NCBI GenBank assembly: GCA_052118425.1
Contig: JBQKHF010000014.1
Length of the DNA stretch: 64,000 nucleotides
Direction: 5' to 3' (one strand)
Origin: Roseburia_C sp900315735
Lineage (GTDB): Bacteria > Bacillota > Clostridia > Lachnospirales > Lachnospiraceae
In this document: in pieces, positions 27,511-35,562 of the stretch
Layout of the letters: each line of letters opens with the position of its first letter
How positions within the stretch are numbered: the first letter of the stretch is position 1
The notes under the pieces: generated by a model
What the model saw: only the letters and a program-made list of their open reading frames with translations
Told to the model about the DNA's origin: nothing
The model's database searches: none
Position numbers and translations under genes: made by a program

Positions 27511-27572
27511 CTGTTTTCTCCTCACTGCTATTTTTTTACGGTTCATTGTTACAAATCCGCATATGTACGTTT

Positions 27573-27601
27573 AGTATACGCCTATTTTAAATGGTGTTCA
27601 A
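27573..27601 (-). promoter_or_regulatory. Promoter of ackA
   Basis: TTGAAC (27601-27596), a 17-base spacer and TATACT (27578-27573) on the minus strand, about 63 bases before the ackA start. Confidence 0.75.
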
Positions 27602-27673
27602 GTACAGTGTCCGAAAAAATACAAAGAAAAATATTTTTAGAAATCTTTCTTTCGAATGCCTTCCATAAGTAAT

Positions 27674-27703
27674 TTGCCAAAAATATGGGAATAATGCTAT
27701 GAT
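27674..27703 (+). promoter_or_regulatory. Promoter of tmcAL
   Basis: TTGCCA, an 18-base spacer and TATGAT lie 33 bases before the start codon, back to back with the ackA promoter. Confidence 0.65.
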
Positions 27704-27735
27704 AGAATTATATTATTCGTAAATTTGGAGGACTT

Positions 27736-28995
27736 ATGCGCATCGTAGGAATCATTGCAGAATATAATCCGTTTCATAACGGTCATGCTTACCAGATAGA
27801 AAAAATCCGTTCCCTGACTCAGGCTGACTTCGTCATCGTAGCCATGAGCGGAAATTTTGTCCAGCGGGGAGAGCCGGCTCTCATTGACAAATACGCTCGA
27901 ACGAAAATGGCTTTAAGCTGTGGCGCTGACCTGGTAATTGAGCTGCCTGCCCTTTGGGCAACTGCTTCTGCTGAACTTTTTGCTTCTGCAGGTGTTGCCC
28001 TCATGCGTAAATGCGGCTGTGTAGACACCCTCTGCTTTGGTGCAGAAACAGACAATCTTTCCTTATTAAAGGAAGTCGCCTCCCTGCTCGTATCAGAACC
28101 GGAGGGCTACAAAGAAGTTCTCTCTTCCTGTCTCAAAAAAGGAATGTCCTATCCTGCCGCAAGAAGTCAGGCTGTATGCAGCTATCTAAAAGAAAACAAA
28201 CCGCAAATTCCGTCAGATGAACTTGCTTCTATTTTAAATGAACCAAATAATATTCTTGCTATCGAATATTTAAAAGCGATTCAGGCACAGAATGCCGCCA
28301 TTACTCCTTATCTGATTCAGCGGACCGGGAACGGCTATCATGAAGTGGCACTTAACAGCAGTCTTTCTTCTGCCACTGCCATAAGAAAAGAGCTTCTCTT
28401 GAACGGCTGGGATAACATCAGTGCATTAAGTTCATTCCTGCCGGAAGCTGCTTATCATATTTTAAAAGAATATCTTAGTCTTTATCCGCCTGTTTTTGCC
28501 AATGATTTTTCTGCTCCGCTCTCCTACCTTTTGTTACAGCAGAGGGAAGCACAGTTAGCTTCCTATGGTGATTCCAGTGAAGCAATTGCACGCCGTATTA
28601 AAAATATGCAAAAACAGTTTCATTCCTTTGAGCAGTTCTGCCAGTTACTGAAAACAAAGGATATGACTTATACCAGAATCAGCCGGATTTTCACACACCT
28701 TCTGCTTCAGATTACGTCTGAAGATTATCGACTGGGAAAATCCTTAGATTATATTCCTTATCTTCGCATCTTAGGATTCCGTAAAGACGCGTCACAGCTT
28801 CTTACGATTCTAAGCAATCATGCGGATGTTCCGATGATTTCAAAAAGTGCCAATGCCGCCTCTCTGCTATCTTCTGATGCCACACGCATTTTTGATCTGG
28901 ATGTCTTTGCCGGAGAATTATACGAAAATATCCTGTCTGGGAAAACCGGGCAGGATGCCAGAAGCGAATTTGTACGCAATATTGTCCGGGTATGA
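27736..28995 (+). CDS. tmcAL: tRNA(Met) cytidine acetate ligase TmcAL
   Basis: Acetylates C34 of elongator tRNA-Met using acetate and ATP (former YlbM/DUF795). The nucleotidyltransferase start is GIIAEYNPFHNGH, with SGNFVQRGEPALIDK after it, and SATAIRKEL near residue 215 is also typical. Length 419 aa is normal and complete. GGAGG lies before the start. Its back-to-back pairing with ackA places an acetate-using enzyme beside an acetate-forming one. Its 3' end faces repeat R3 copy B. Confidence 0.93.
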   Translation: MRIVGIIAEYNPFHNGHAYQIEKIRSLTQADFVIVAMSGNFVQRGEPALIDKYARTKMALSCGADLVIELPALWATASAELFASAGVALMRKCGCVDTLCFGAETDNLSLLKEVASLLVSEPEGYKEVLSSCLKKGMSYPAARSQAVCSYLKENKPQIPSDELASILNEPNNILAIEYLKAIQAQNAAITPYLIQRTGNGYHEVALNSSLSSATAIRKELLLNGWDNISALSSFLPEAAYHILKEYLSLYPPVFANDFSAPLSYLLLQQREAQLASYGDSSEAIARRIKNMQKQFHSFEQFCQLLKTKDMTYTRISRIFTHLLLQITSEDYRLGKSLDYIPYLRILGFRKDASQLLTILSNHADVPMISKSANAASLLSSDATRIFDLDVFAGELYENILSGKTGQDARSEFVRNIVRV

Positions 28996-29052
28996 CTTTG
29001 CCGTCCCGTCTGATTCCACCATTCAGGTGGTTGGAAAAGCAAAAGAGTGTTT

Positions 29053-29509
29053 GATAAAAAGATTTTGCCATCAAAAAGAGGTGTCTGGTTCCTGACACAA
29101 AATTCCGCAGTTACTAAGCAGTTTGTTTTTCTTTTTGAGATAAAAACAGTCTTTCCAATGTTTGACAAGATGTCTGTACGGTTCGCCGAAGTACGGATGC
29201 ATAATAAGGGCTGTTAGGGGCACTTGGAATTTCGTCTAGCAACAGGCAACGCTGGCACAGGGATGTGCCAGCGAGGCGCATTTGAACATGGATGTGAATT
29301 TGCGCCGGTTGTCAGATATTGTAATATATTATCCGAAATCCCCAGTGCCCCTTGCAGGCTTTATAAAGCATCCGTACTCGACGAACAGTGCAGACATCCA
29401 GTCAAAGCAACGGAAAGACAGTTTACATTCAAGAAAAACAAACTGCTAAGAACTGCTGAAATTTTATATCAAAGGAATCTAGCACCTCTTTTGACAGCAA
29501 AATCTTATC
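29053..29509 (+). repeat. R3 long-palindrome element, copy B
   Basis: This is the longest copy, about 457 bp. Outer arms 29059-29083 and 29483-29506 pair almost fully. Middle arms include AAGCAGTTTG with CAAACTGCT and GATGTCTG with CAGACATC. The head (29217-29351) begins GGGGCACT and ends AGTGCCCC, and carries CGCTGGCACA-GGGA-TGTGCCAGCG and GGCGCA/TGCGCC. It fills the convergent gap between tmcAL and the AICAR transformylase gene; I see no true gene in 28996-29537. Confidence 0.88.
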
Positions 29510-29537
29510 TTTCAAATCCTATCTGATTTTCCAGCTC

Positions 29538-30716
29538 CTAGTGGTGGAACAGACGGATTCCGGTAAAGCTCATCACCATACCATATTTGTTACAGGTTTC
29601 GATAACATGGTCATCACGGATAGAACCGCCCGGCTGTGCTACATACTGTACACCACTTCTGTGAGCACGCTCGATATTATCACCAAATGGGAAGAATGCA
29701 TCAGAGCCAAGAGATACTCCGGTATTCTTATCTAACCAAGCACGTTTCTCTTCTGCAGTAAATACAGCAGGTTTGGTCTTAAAAATCTTTTCCCATTCGC
29801 CATCTGCAAGCACATCCATATAATCTTCGCCAATATAAAGATCGATTGCATTATCACGGTCCGCTCTGCGAATCTTATCTAAGAATGGCAGATTCAGTAC
29901 CTGTGGAGACTGACGTAACCACCAGTTATCTGCTTTAGAGCCTGCTAATCTGGTACAATGGATACGGGACTGCTGTCCTGCACCGATACCGATTGCCTGT
30001 CCGTCTTTTACATAGCATACAGAGTTAGACTGTGTATATTTTAAGGTAATCATGGAAATTGCCAGATCTCTCTTAGCAGATTCCGATAACTCTTTGTTTT
30101 CTGTTACGATATTGTCAAAGAAATGCTCATCAATATTTAACTCATTTCTTCCCTGCTCAAAAGTAACACCAAATACCTGTTTCCGCTCGATTGGGTCCGG
30201 AACATAGTCAGGGTCAATTTCAATGACATTGTAATTGCCGTTTTTCTTTGCTTTTAAGATTTCTAATGCATCCTCATCATAACCCGGTGCAATGACTCCG
30301 TCGGATACTTCTCTCTTAATTAAAAGCGCGGTTGCTTTATCGCAGACATCTGAAAGAGAAATGAAATCTCCGAAAGAGGACATACGGTCAGCGCCTCTTG
30401 CTCTTGCATAAGCATTGGCAATCGGTGTAAATTCTACATCCATATCATCTACCCAGTAAATCTTACGCTCTACGTCAGAAAGTGGAAGTCCCACTGCTGC
30501 TCCTGCCGGAGAAACATGTTTAAAAGAAGTTGCTGCCGGAAGTCCGGTTGCTTTCTTTAATTCTTTTACTAACTGCCATCCGTTAAATGCATCTAAGAAG
30601 TTAATGTAACCCGGCTTACCATTTAATACTTTGATTGGTAATTCGCCATTTTCCATATAGATTCTGGATGGTTTCTGATTTGGGTTACAACCATATTTTA
30701 ATTCTAATTCTTTCAT
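29538..30716 (-). CDS. Stand-alone AICAR transformylase (PurH C-terminal domain type)
   Basis: Transfers a formyl group to AICAR (ZMP) to give FAICAR in purine synthesis. The motif FKHVSPAGAAVG and RAHRSGVQYVAQPGGSIRD are those of the transformylase part of PurH. The N-terminal cyclohydrolase domain of ordinary PurH is absent; its job is taken by the next gene upstream. The start at 30716 follows GAGAGGAAAATA. The unit 31469-29538 sits under a ZTP riboswitch, which senses the very substrate of this enzyme. Confidence 0.93.
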   Translation of the reverse strand: MKELELKYGCNPNQKPSRIYMENGELPIKVLNGKPGYINFLDAFNGWQLVKELKKATGLPAATSFKHVSPAGAAVGLPLSDVERKIYWVDDMDVEFTPIANAYARARGADRMSSFGDFISLSDVCDKATALLIKREVSDGVIAPGYDEDALEILKAKKNGNYNVIEIDPDYVPDPIERKQVFGVTFEQGRNELNIDEHFFDNIVTENKELSESAKRDLAISMITLKYTQSNSVCYVKDGQAIGIGAGQQSRIHCTRLAGSKADNWWLRQSPQVLNLPFLDKIRRADRDNAIDLYIGEDYMDVLADGEWEKIFKTKPAVFTAEEKRAWLDKNTGVSLGSDAFFPFGDNIERAHRSGVQYVAQPGGSIRDDHVIETCNKYGMVMSFTGIRLFHH

Positions 30717-30755
30717 TTTATTTTCCTCTCTCGCATGAATCTTATTCACAAAATC

Positions 30756-31469
30756 TTATTTGTTCTTGTTTACAATGCGGCTTTCATATTTTCCGGTTTC
30801 AATATCAATATATCTTACAAATAAAGATACCTTATTATCTGCATTCAGGTTATTCCATACCAGCTCGGTAAATGCATCAATATCATCTCCGATATCAACT
30901 AATACCGGCTCGCCTTCAAAACTTGGTAATGGATTGCCATCATTCATATAAGTATGAATGAAATGTCCTTCTCCTGCTACCGGATTCTCATAAGCAAATG
31001 TATAGCGGTTGCAGGCATCCGGATTGCCATTGTTGCTCTTTAAAATAGACATTGCATAATTGTATTTTCCATTTTCCACATGCATGATTCCGGAAATACG
31101 CGGTGTATAGTTAGGTGCGTCCGGCTCAAATTCTCTAGTTCTTAATGCCTGTTCGAAGGTCTGCTGTTTATCCATCAGTTCATAAATGGTATCTGTCTGG
31201 TCTCCATTGGTTACAATGGTCTTGTTTCCCAGTACACGAACCGGTGCATAAATAATAAGACTTGGGTCACTTAATTTTGCAGGGTCAAATGCCTGAGTAC
31301 GGATTCCTTCTCCATCCTCAACAAATACACGGTTACGGCTGTTCTCGCTTCTTCCCATGATAAAATAAGCAGTTACCGCATACTTTCCATTCTTTGACTT
31401 TCCAATTACAATTCCTCTTCCCGGATAAGTAGTGCTTCCAAGTTCTTCTGCTAATGAAGTCATCTTCAT
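30756..31469 (-). CDS. purO: IMP cyclohydrolase, PurO type
   Basis: Closes FAICAR to IMP, the last step of purine synthesis. The sequence (GSTTYPGRGIVIG, then TAYFIMGRSENSRNRVF) matches the PurO-type family first known from archaea rather than the PurH N-domain. Length 237 aa is full. The start has AAGGAGGAACAAAA at ideal spacing. It is the first gene of the riboswitch-controlled pair; the downstream gene is the transformylase, so the two replace one bifunctional PurH. Confidence 0.92.
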   Translation of the reverse strand: MKMTSLAEELGSTTYPGRGIVIGKSKNGKYAVTAYFIMGRSENSRNRVFVEDGEGIRTQAFDPAKLSDPSLIIYAPVRVLGNKTIVTNGDQTDTIYELMDKQQTFEQALRTREFEPDAPNYTPRISGIMHVENGKYNYAMSILKSNNGNPDACNRYTFAYENPVAGEGHFIHTYMNDGNPLPSFEGEPVLVDIGDDIDAFTELVWNNLNADNKVSLFVRYIDIETGKYESRIVNKNK

Positions 31470-31535
31470 TTTTGTTCCTCCTTCTTACGCTCCATGTAAT
31501 TTTTAAAGTTGCTGCAGCTTTTCTATTTGCATGCA

Positions 31536-31640
31536 TAAAAAATACCGACACGTATCCCGAGCTTAATTGCCCAGACGGTCGGCTTCCTCAGGTCATACTT
31601 CATGTGGTTATTCCCACGGTTCCGTCAGTCATATGACCTG
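31536..31640 (-). promoter_or_regulatory. ZTP (pfl) riboswitch with terminator platform
   Basis: On the minus strand, P1 pairs AGGTCATA (31639-31632) with TATGACCT (31597-31590). Inside are TGACTGACGGAA and a hairpin GTGG/CCAC, as in the ZTP consensus. The 3' half carries CCGACCGTCTGGGCA, close to the conserved CCGCCTGGGC. CCGAC can pair with GTCGG just before a U-run (31543-31537), forming a terminator. The ligand ZMP/ZTP would turn the genes on. Confidence 0.88.
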
Positions 31641-31645
31641 AATTT

Positions 31646-31674
31646 AGTAAAACATATTCCAAAACACTTGTCAA
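31646..31674 (-). promoter_or_regulatory. Promoter of the ZTP riboswitch unit
   Basis: A perfect TTGACA (31674-31669), a 17-base spacer and TTTACT (31651-31646). The predicted start point is at the first bases of riboswitch P1, which supports both calls. Confidence 0.75.
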
Positions 31675-31736
31675 GGGATTCTTCCGCTAAGCCCTCCTCT
31701 TCATAAGAGTTTTCTTTTTCAGCAAGAAGTTCTTTT

Positions 31737-32930
31737 TTATAAAAACTCTCTCAGACGTTCCGCACGGTTCTCCCAGGTGTCTTCCTTAAGTGCCCGTTCA
31801 TAGGAATATTCTATAATTTCTTTCATTTTCTTTGGATGTCCCAGCATGGATAACACCTGCTCCGGCAATGCATCCAGATGCTCTAACTCATAAAATGCCA
31901 GATCTTTTCCATCGCAGAAACGCTCCTTTAAATAAATGCTGCTATCCGTTAAGGACACTGCCTTATTTAACATGGCAGTAAAGATTCTGTCATGGGCTCC
32001 ATCCTTAAACCACGGCATAGTATTCAATGCAATCTTGGTATTCTGGATAATTTTTACACATTCGGCAGAATCAAGCTGTCTTCCATTCAAAATAAGATTC
32101 TCCGGATGTTTTACCTTAAGATTCTCCCAGCCCTTGCCAAAGACATGCACCCGCACTCCATTGTCTACCAGTGTCCGCACGGTTTCTCCACGGAAATAAG
32201 TCCGGTTATACATATCCAAAAAAAGCATTCCTGCAAAGCACGCCATCAACTCTCTCTCCGTCACTTCCGGGATTTCCCGCCGGATAAAATGCTCCATAGC
32301 AGGATCTAATGGCTCTGATGGATGCAGGCGGAGATAATTTAATATTTCATGATAAAAGTCAATATACTCCTGGGTCTGACTGGTAAAATGCTCTTCAATT
32401 GCCGGAAGATGCACATAGTTTGCAATAAATCCCACTTCATATTCCCGGTTCTCGTAAGGAATAAAATCTGTTTGGACTGGTTCTTCCCCATCCATCAGAA
32501 AATTCCCTGCCAAAGGTAAAAAATGGCAGGGAATCCCTTTATAAAACCGTTTCATATAAGAAATATGCTGACGGTCGATACAGAATACAGTCAGGTTCGG
32601 AATAGTCTTATCCAGCTGTTTGTGATAATACAGCGGATGGTCCACCAGAATACAGTAGACCGGAATATTTCTGCTGGCAAAGACAGACTGCGTCTCTGTC
32701 TCCATCAGGAACTCTTCTCCGCTTAATCCGATAAAGTTAAAAGTAATGACTGCGGTCTCTCCGCTTTTTAAAAAGCGGGTTAATCGTTTCGTGTCAGCAT
32801 ATTCTGCCTGAATGTCGAAGAAAAAGACCTGATATCCCATCTTGCGAAATGACGCTGCCATCTCATGCGAAAAATAAGTTAATGTTTCTACGCCTCGTTC
32901 AAAAAACACAAGTTTACGGATATCACTCAT
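31737..32930 (-). CDS. Glycosyltransferase-like protein (DUF3880/GT1-like C-terminus)
   Basis: The N-terminal half is a Rossmann-like domain (LVFFERGVETLTYFSHEMAA, VYCILVDHP). The C-terminal half has the pattern of a glycosyl transferase group 1 domain (VHVFGKGWENL, then NTKIALNTMPWFKDGAHDR and a terminal SYERALKEDTWENRAERL). Such proteins are usually annotated as glycosyltransferases acting on spores, cell wall or protein; the sugar and acceptor are not visible. The start at 32930 follows GGAGAAAGAAA. It lies 24 bases after the UPF0210 gene. Confidence 0.75.
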   Translation of the reverse strand: MSDIRKLVFFERGVETLTYFSHEMAASFRKMGYQVFFFDIQAEYADTKRLTRFLKSGETAVITFNFIGLSGEEFLMETETQSVFASRNIPVYCILVDHPLYYHKQLDKTIPNLTVFCIDRQHISYMKRFYKGIPCHFLPLAGNFLMDGEEPVQTDFIPYENREYEVGFIANYVHLPAIEEHFTSQTQEYIDFYHEILNYLRLHPSEPLDPAMEHFIRREIPEVTERELMACFAGMLFLDMYNRTYFRGETVRTLVDNGVRVHVFGKGWENLKVKHPENLILNGRQLDSAECVKIIQNTKIALNTMPWFKDGAHDRIFTAMLNKAVSLTDSSIYLKERFCDGKDLAFYELEHLDALPEQVLSMLGHPKKMKEIIEYSYERALKEDTWENRAERLREFL

Positions 32931-32954
32931 TTTCTTTCTCCATTTCAAAAAATC

Positions 32955-34319
32955 TTAGTTCTTAAAGCTGTGAATTGGTGCAGGAATTCTTCCTCCACGA
33001 TTGATAAATGCATCACAGGAATACTGGTTTACCGGCATAATTGGTGCATATCCGAATAATCCACCAAATTCTACGGTATCACCTACTCCTTTTCCGATTA
33101 CCGGAATCAGACGGGCTGCTGTAGTCTTCTGGTTAATCATTCCAAGTGCCATTTCATCCGCAATAATACCGGAAATGGTAGTTGCCTTGGTATCACCAGG
33201 AATAGCAATCATATCAAGACCTACAGAACATACACAGGTCATTGCTTCTAATTTTTCCAGTGTAATGGCATTTGCCTGTACTGCATTAATCATTCCCTGG
33301 TCTTCGCTGACCGGAATAAATGCACCACTTAAACCGCCGACATAAGAAGATGCCATTACGCCGCCCTTCTTAACCTGATCATTTAAAAGAGCAAGGGCTG
33401 CTGTAGTTCCCGGTGCGCCTGCATATTCAAGACCGATTTCACAGAGGATATCTGCCACACTGTCTCCGATTGCAGGAGTTGGTGCCAGGGATAAATCTAC
33501 AATACCAAATGGAATATTTAAAATTCTCGACGCTTCCTGTGCTACAAGCTGACCTACACGGGTTACTTTAAATGCAGTCTTCTTAATAGTCTCGCATAAT
33601 ACTTCAAAGTTCTCTCCACGGACTTTTTCCAGTGCAGTCTTTACAACACCCGGGCCGCTGACACCGACATTGATTACTGCATCTGCCTCTGTTACACCAT
33701 GGAATGCACCTGCCATAAATGGGTTATCATCCGGTGCATTACAGAATACAACCAGTTTCATACAATCTACGGAATCTCTGTCCTTGGACTGCTCTGCCAC
33801 CTCTAAGAGAATCTCTCCCATTAATTTTACAGCATCCATGTTGATTCCGGTCTTTGTGGATGCAAGATTTACAGAACTGCAGACTCTCTCGGTACGGCAA
33901 AGTGCCATCGGAATAGAACGAATCAGAAGCTCATCTGCTTTTGTCATTCCCTTTGATACCAGTGCTGAATATCCGCCAATCAGGTTTACCCCTACCGCTT
34001 TGGCTGCTGCATCCATCGTATCTGCGATGGTTGCAAAATCTTCCGGTGTCTTGCAGGCTGCCCCGCCAATCAGTGCAATTGGTGTAACGGAAATTCTTTT
34101 ATTTACGATTGGAATTCCAAATTCCTGCTCAATCTGATTTCCTGCTGATACCAGATCCTTTGCCACTGTAGTAATTTTCTTATAGATGTTATCGTTTAAT
34201 TTCTTCAAATCAGAATCAATACAATCCAAAAGACTGATTCCAATGGTAATGGTACGGACATCTAAGTTCTCATGCTCCACCATTTTATTGGTTTCGCTTA
34301 CTTCCATTATATTAATCAT
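32955..34319 (-). CDS. PFL-like UPF0210 (DUF711) protein
   Basis: A 454-residue protein with the UPF0210 pattern: ISLLDCIDSDLKKLNDNIY near residue 30, IGGAACKTPEDF, GINMDAVKLMGE and a glycine-rich GVSGPGVVKTAL. The family is structurally related to pyruvate formate-lyase-like barrels, but its reaction is unknown. AGGAGACAAAAA precedes the ATG. It follows an ACT-domain gene, a pairing found across Firmicutes, suggesting amino-acid control. R1 copy 4 lies in the 104 bases between them. Confidence 0.92.
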   Translation of the reverse strand: MINIMEVSETNKMVEHENLDVRTITIGISLLDCIDSDLKKLNDNIYKKITTVAKDLVSAGNQIEQEFGIPIVNKRISVTPIALIGGAACKTPEDFATIADTMDAAAKAVGVNLIGGYSALVSKGMTKADELLIRSIPMALCRTERVCSSVNLASTKTGINMDAVKLMGEILLEVAEQSKDRDSVDCMKLVVFCNAPDDNPFMAGAFHGVTEADAVINVGVSGPGVVKTALEKVRGENFEVLCETIKKTAFKVTRVGQLVAQEASRILNIPFGIVDLSLAPTPAIGDSVADILCEIGLEYAGAPGTTAALALLNDQVKKGGVMASSYVGGLSGAFIPVSEDQGMINAVQANAITLEKLEAMTCVCSVGLDMIAIPGDTKATTISGIIADEMALGMINQKTTAARLIPVIGKGVGDTVEFGGLFGYAPIMPVNQYSCDAFINRGGRIPAPIHSFKN

Positions 34320-34381
34320 TTTTTGTCTCCTATATTCTGCCTTTCTATGCAGCTCATTTCCTGTATTTTCATTGATACGCC

Positions 34382-34415
34382 TTAAGAACCTGCCGACGGC
34401 AGTTTCCTTTTCTGT
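34382..34415 (+). repeat. R1 hairpin repeat, copy 4
   Basis: TTAAGAACCTGCCGACGGCAG then TTTCC. The core palindrome is present and the 3' part is short. No terminator is attached, and it lies inside the ACT-UPF0210 pair. Confidence 0.6.
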
Positions 34416-34423
34416 AAGTCGTA

Positions 34424-34708
34424 TTAGATTCTGTGCATCATATCAAAGATTTCTTCTCTCTGACATTTGATGGTAACACCGATTTCCTCACCTAATTTTT
34501 CCAGTGCTGCAGAACACTCTGCAAATGGTGTCTTAGATGTATTTAAGTCTACAATCATCATCATATTGAAGAATCCGTCAATGATAGTCTGTGAAATATC
34601 CAATACATTGATATGCTGTTCTGATAAATAGGTACAAACCTTTGCGATAATTCCTACAGTATCTTTTCCTACTACAGTAATAATTGTCTTGCTCTGTGTC
34701 TTTTCCAT
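34424..34708 (-). CDS. ACT domain protein UPF0237
   Basis: This 94-residue single ACT domain carries VVGKDTVGIIAKVCTYLSE, typical of UPF0237. Such proteins are thought to bind amino acids and pair with UPF0210; no direct partner is proven. It is placed upstream of that gene in the same direction. The ribosome site GAGGAGAACAAA is good. Confidence 0.92.
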   Translation of the reverse strand: MEKTQSKTIITVVGKDTVGIIAKVCTYLSEQHINVLDISQTIIDGFFNMMMIVDLNTSKTPFAECSAALEKLGEEIGVTIKCQREEIFDMMHRI

Positions 34709-34744
34709 TTTGTTCTCCTCTTATTATTTTGCTTTCTTATATTC

Positions 34745-35542
34745 TTAAATCCGGATAAGCCCGGACACTTCGTCCCGCTTTGCTACCTGGATTGGAAAAT
34801 CATTTCCGTGATACGGGTTCTCACCCTGCTCTACTTCCTGGCGTACTGTCTCATATGCCAGTTCTGCCAGATTATTTTCCTTGCTCAGATGCCCCAATAC
34901 AACTTTTTTAAACTTATCATGCAGAAGCTGTCCCAAAAACTGTCCGCTGCTCTCATTGGAAAGATGGCCTCTGTCTCCTAAAATCCGCTGTTTCAGTGGA
35001 TACGGATAACTGCCCACCTGAAGCATACGCACATCATGATTCGCTTCTAACAATAATACATCTAAATCCTGCAGCTTGTCTATAAGATAATTGTCATATT
35101 TTCCCAGATCGGTAATGACCGCCATCTTCTTACCCGGCTGTTTCATGATATATGCCACCGGATTTGCGGCATCATGGGAAATGGATACCGGCTCCACCGT
35201 AATATCCCCAATCTGAAATTCCACTCCGGCTTCAATGGGATGAAACAGTGTCTCATCTACTTTTCCTACACTGGAAATCCCTTTGATTGCCTCAATGGTC
35301 TCTGCTGTGGCATAGATTGGAATTCCATATTTTCTTGCAACCACGCCAAGACCGGAAATGTGATCTGAATGTTCATGGGTCACAAGCAGTGCCTGCATTT
35401 CTGCGGTTTTTAAACCGATACTGTTTAAGCCTGCTTCAATGCGCTTTCCACTGATTCCGGCATCAATCATCAGATGGCTGCTTTCTGTTCCTGCGTAGAT
35501 GCAGTTTCCACTGCTTCCACTTGCAATACTGCATAATTCCAT
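34745..35542 (-). CDS. Metallo-beta-lactamase fold hydrolase (WalJ/YycJ-like)
   Basis: The metal motif is VTHEHSDHISG (about residues 54-64), with more ligands in SHDAANPVAY, DLGKYDNY and VLGHLSKENN. The start LCSIASGSSGNC is typical of the YycJ/WalJ group, which has 5'-3' exonuclease activity in the one studied case. Length 265 aa is normal. It lies downstream of the FtsA-like gene by 20 bases. No walR or walK genes are nearby, so the regulatory link known from Bacillus is not seen here. Confidence 0.88.
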   Translation of the reverse strand: MELCSIASGSSGNCIYAGTESSHLMIDAGISGKRIEAGLNSIGLKTAEMQALLVTHEHSDHISGLGVVARKYGIPIYATAETIEAIKGISSVGKVDETLFHPIEAGVEFQIGDITVEPVSISHDAANPVAYIMKQPGKKMAVITDLGKYDNYLIDKLQDLDVLLLEANHDVRMLQVGSYPYPLKQRILGDRGHLSNESSGQFLGQLLHDKFKKVVLGHLSKENNLAELAYETVRQEVEQGENPYHGNDFPIQVAKRDEVSGLIRI

Positions 35543-35562
35543 TTTCTTATGTCTCTTTCTAT

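Noticed and set aside
29224..29526. Plus-strand frame of 100 codons in R3 copy B
   Set aside because: It is explained by the palindromic element; loop indels between copies argue against a protein.
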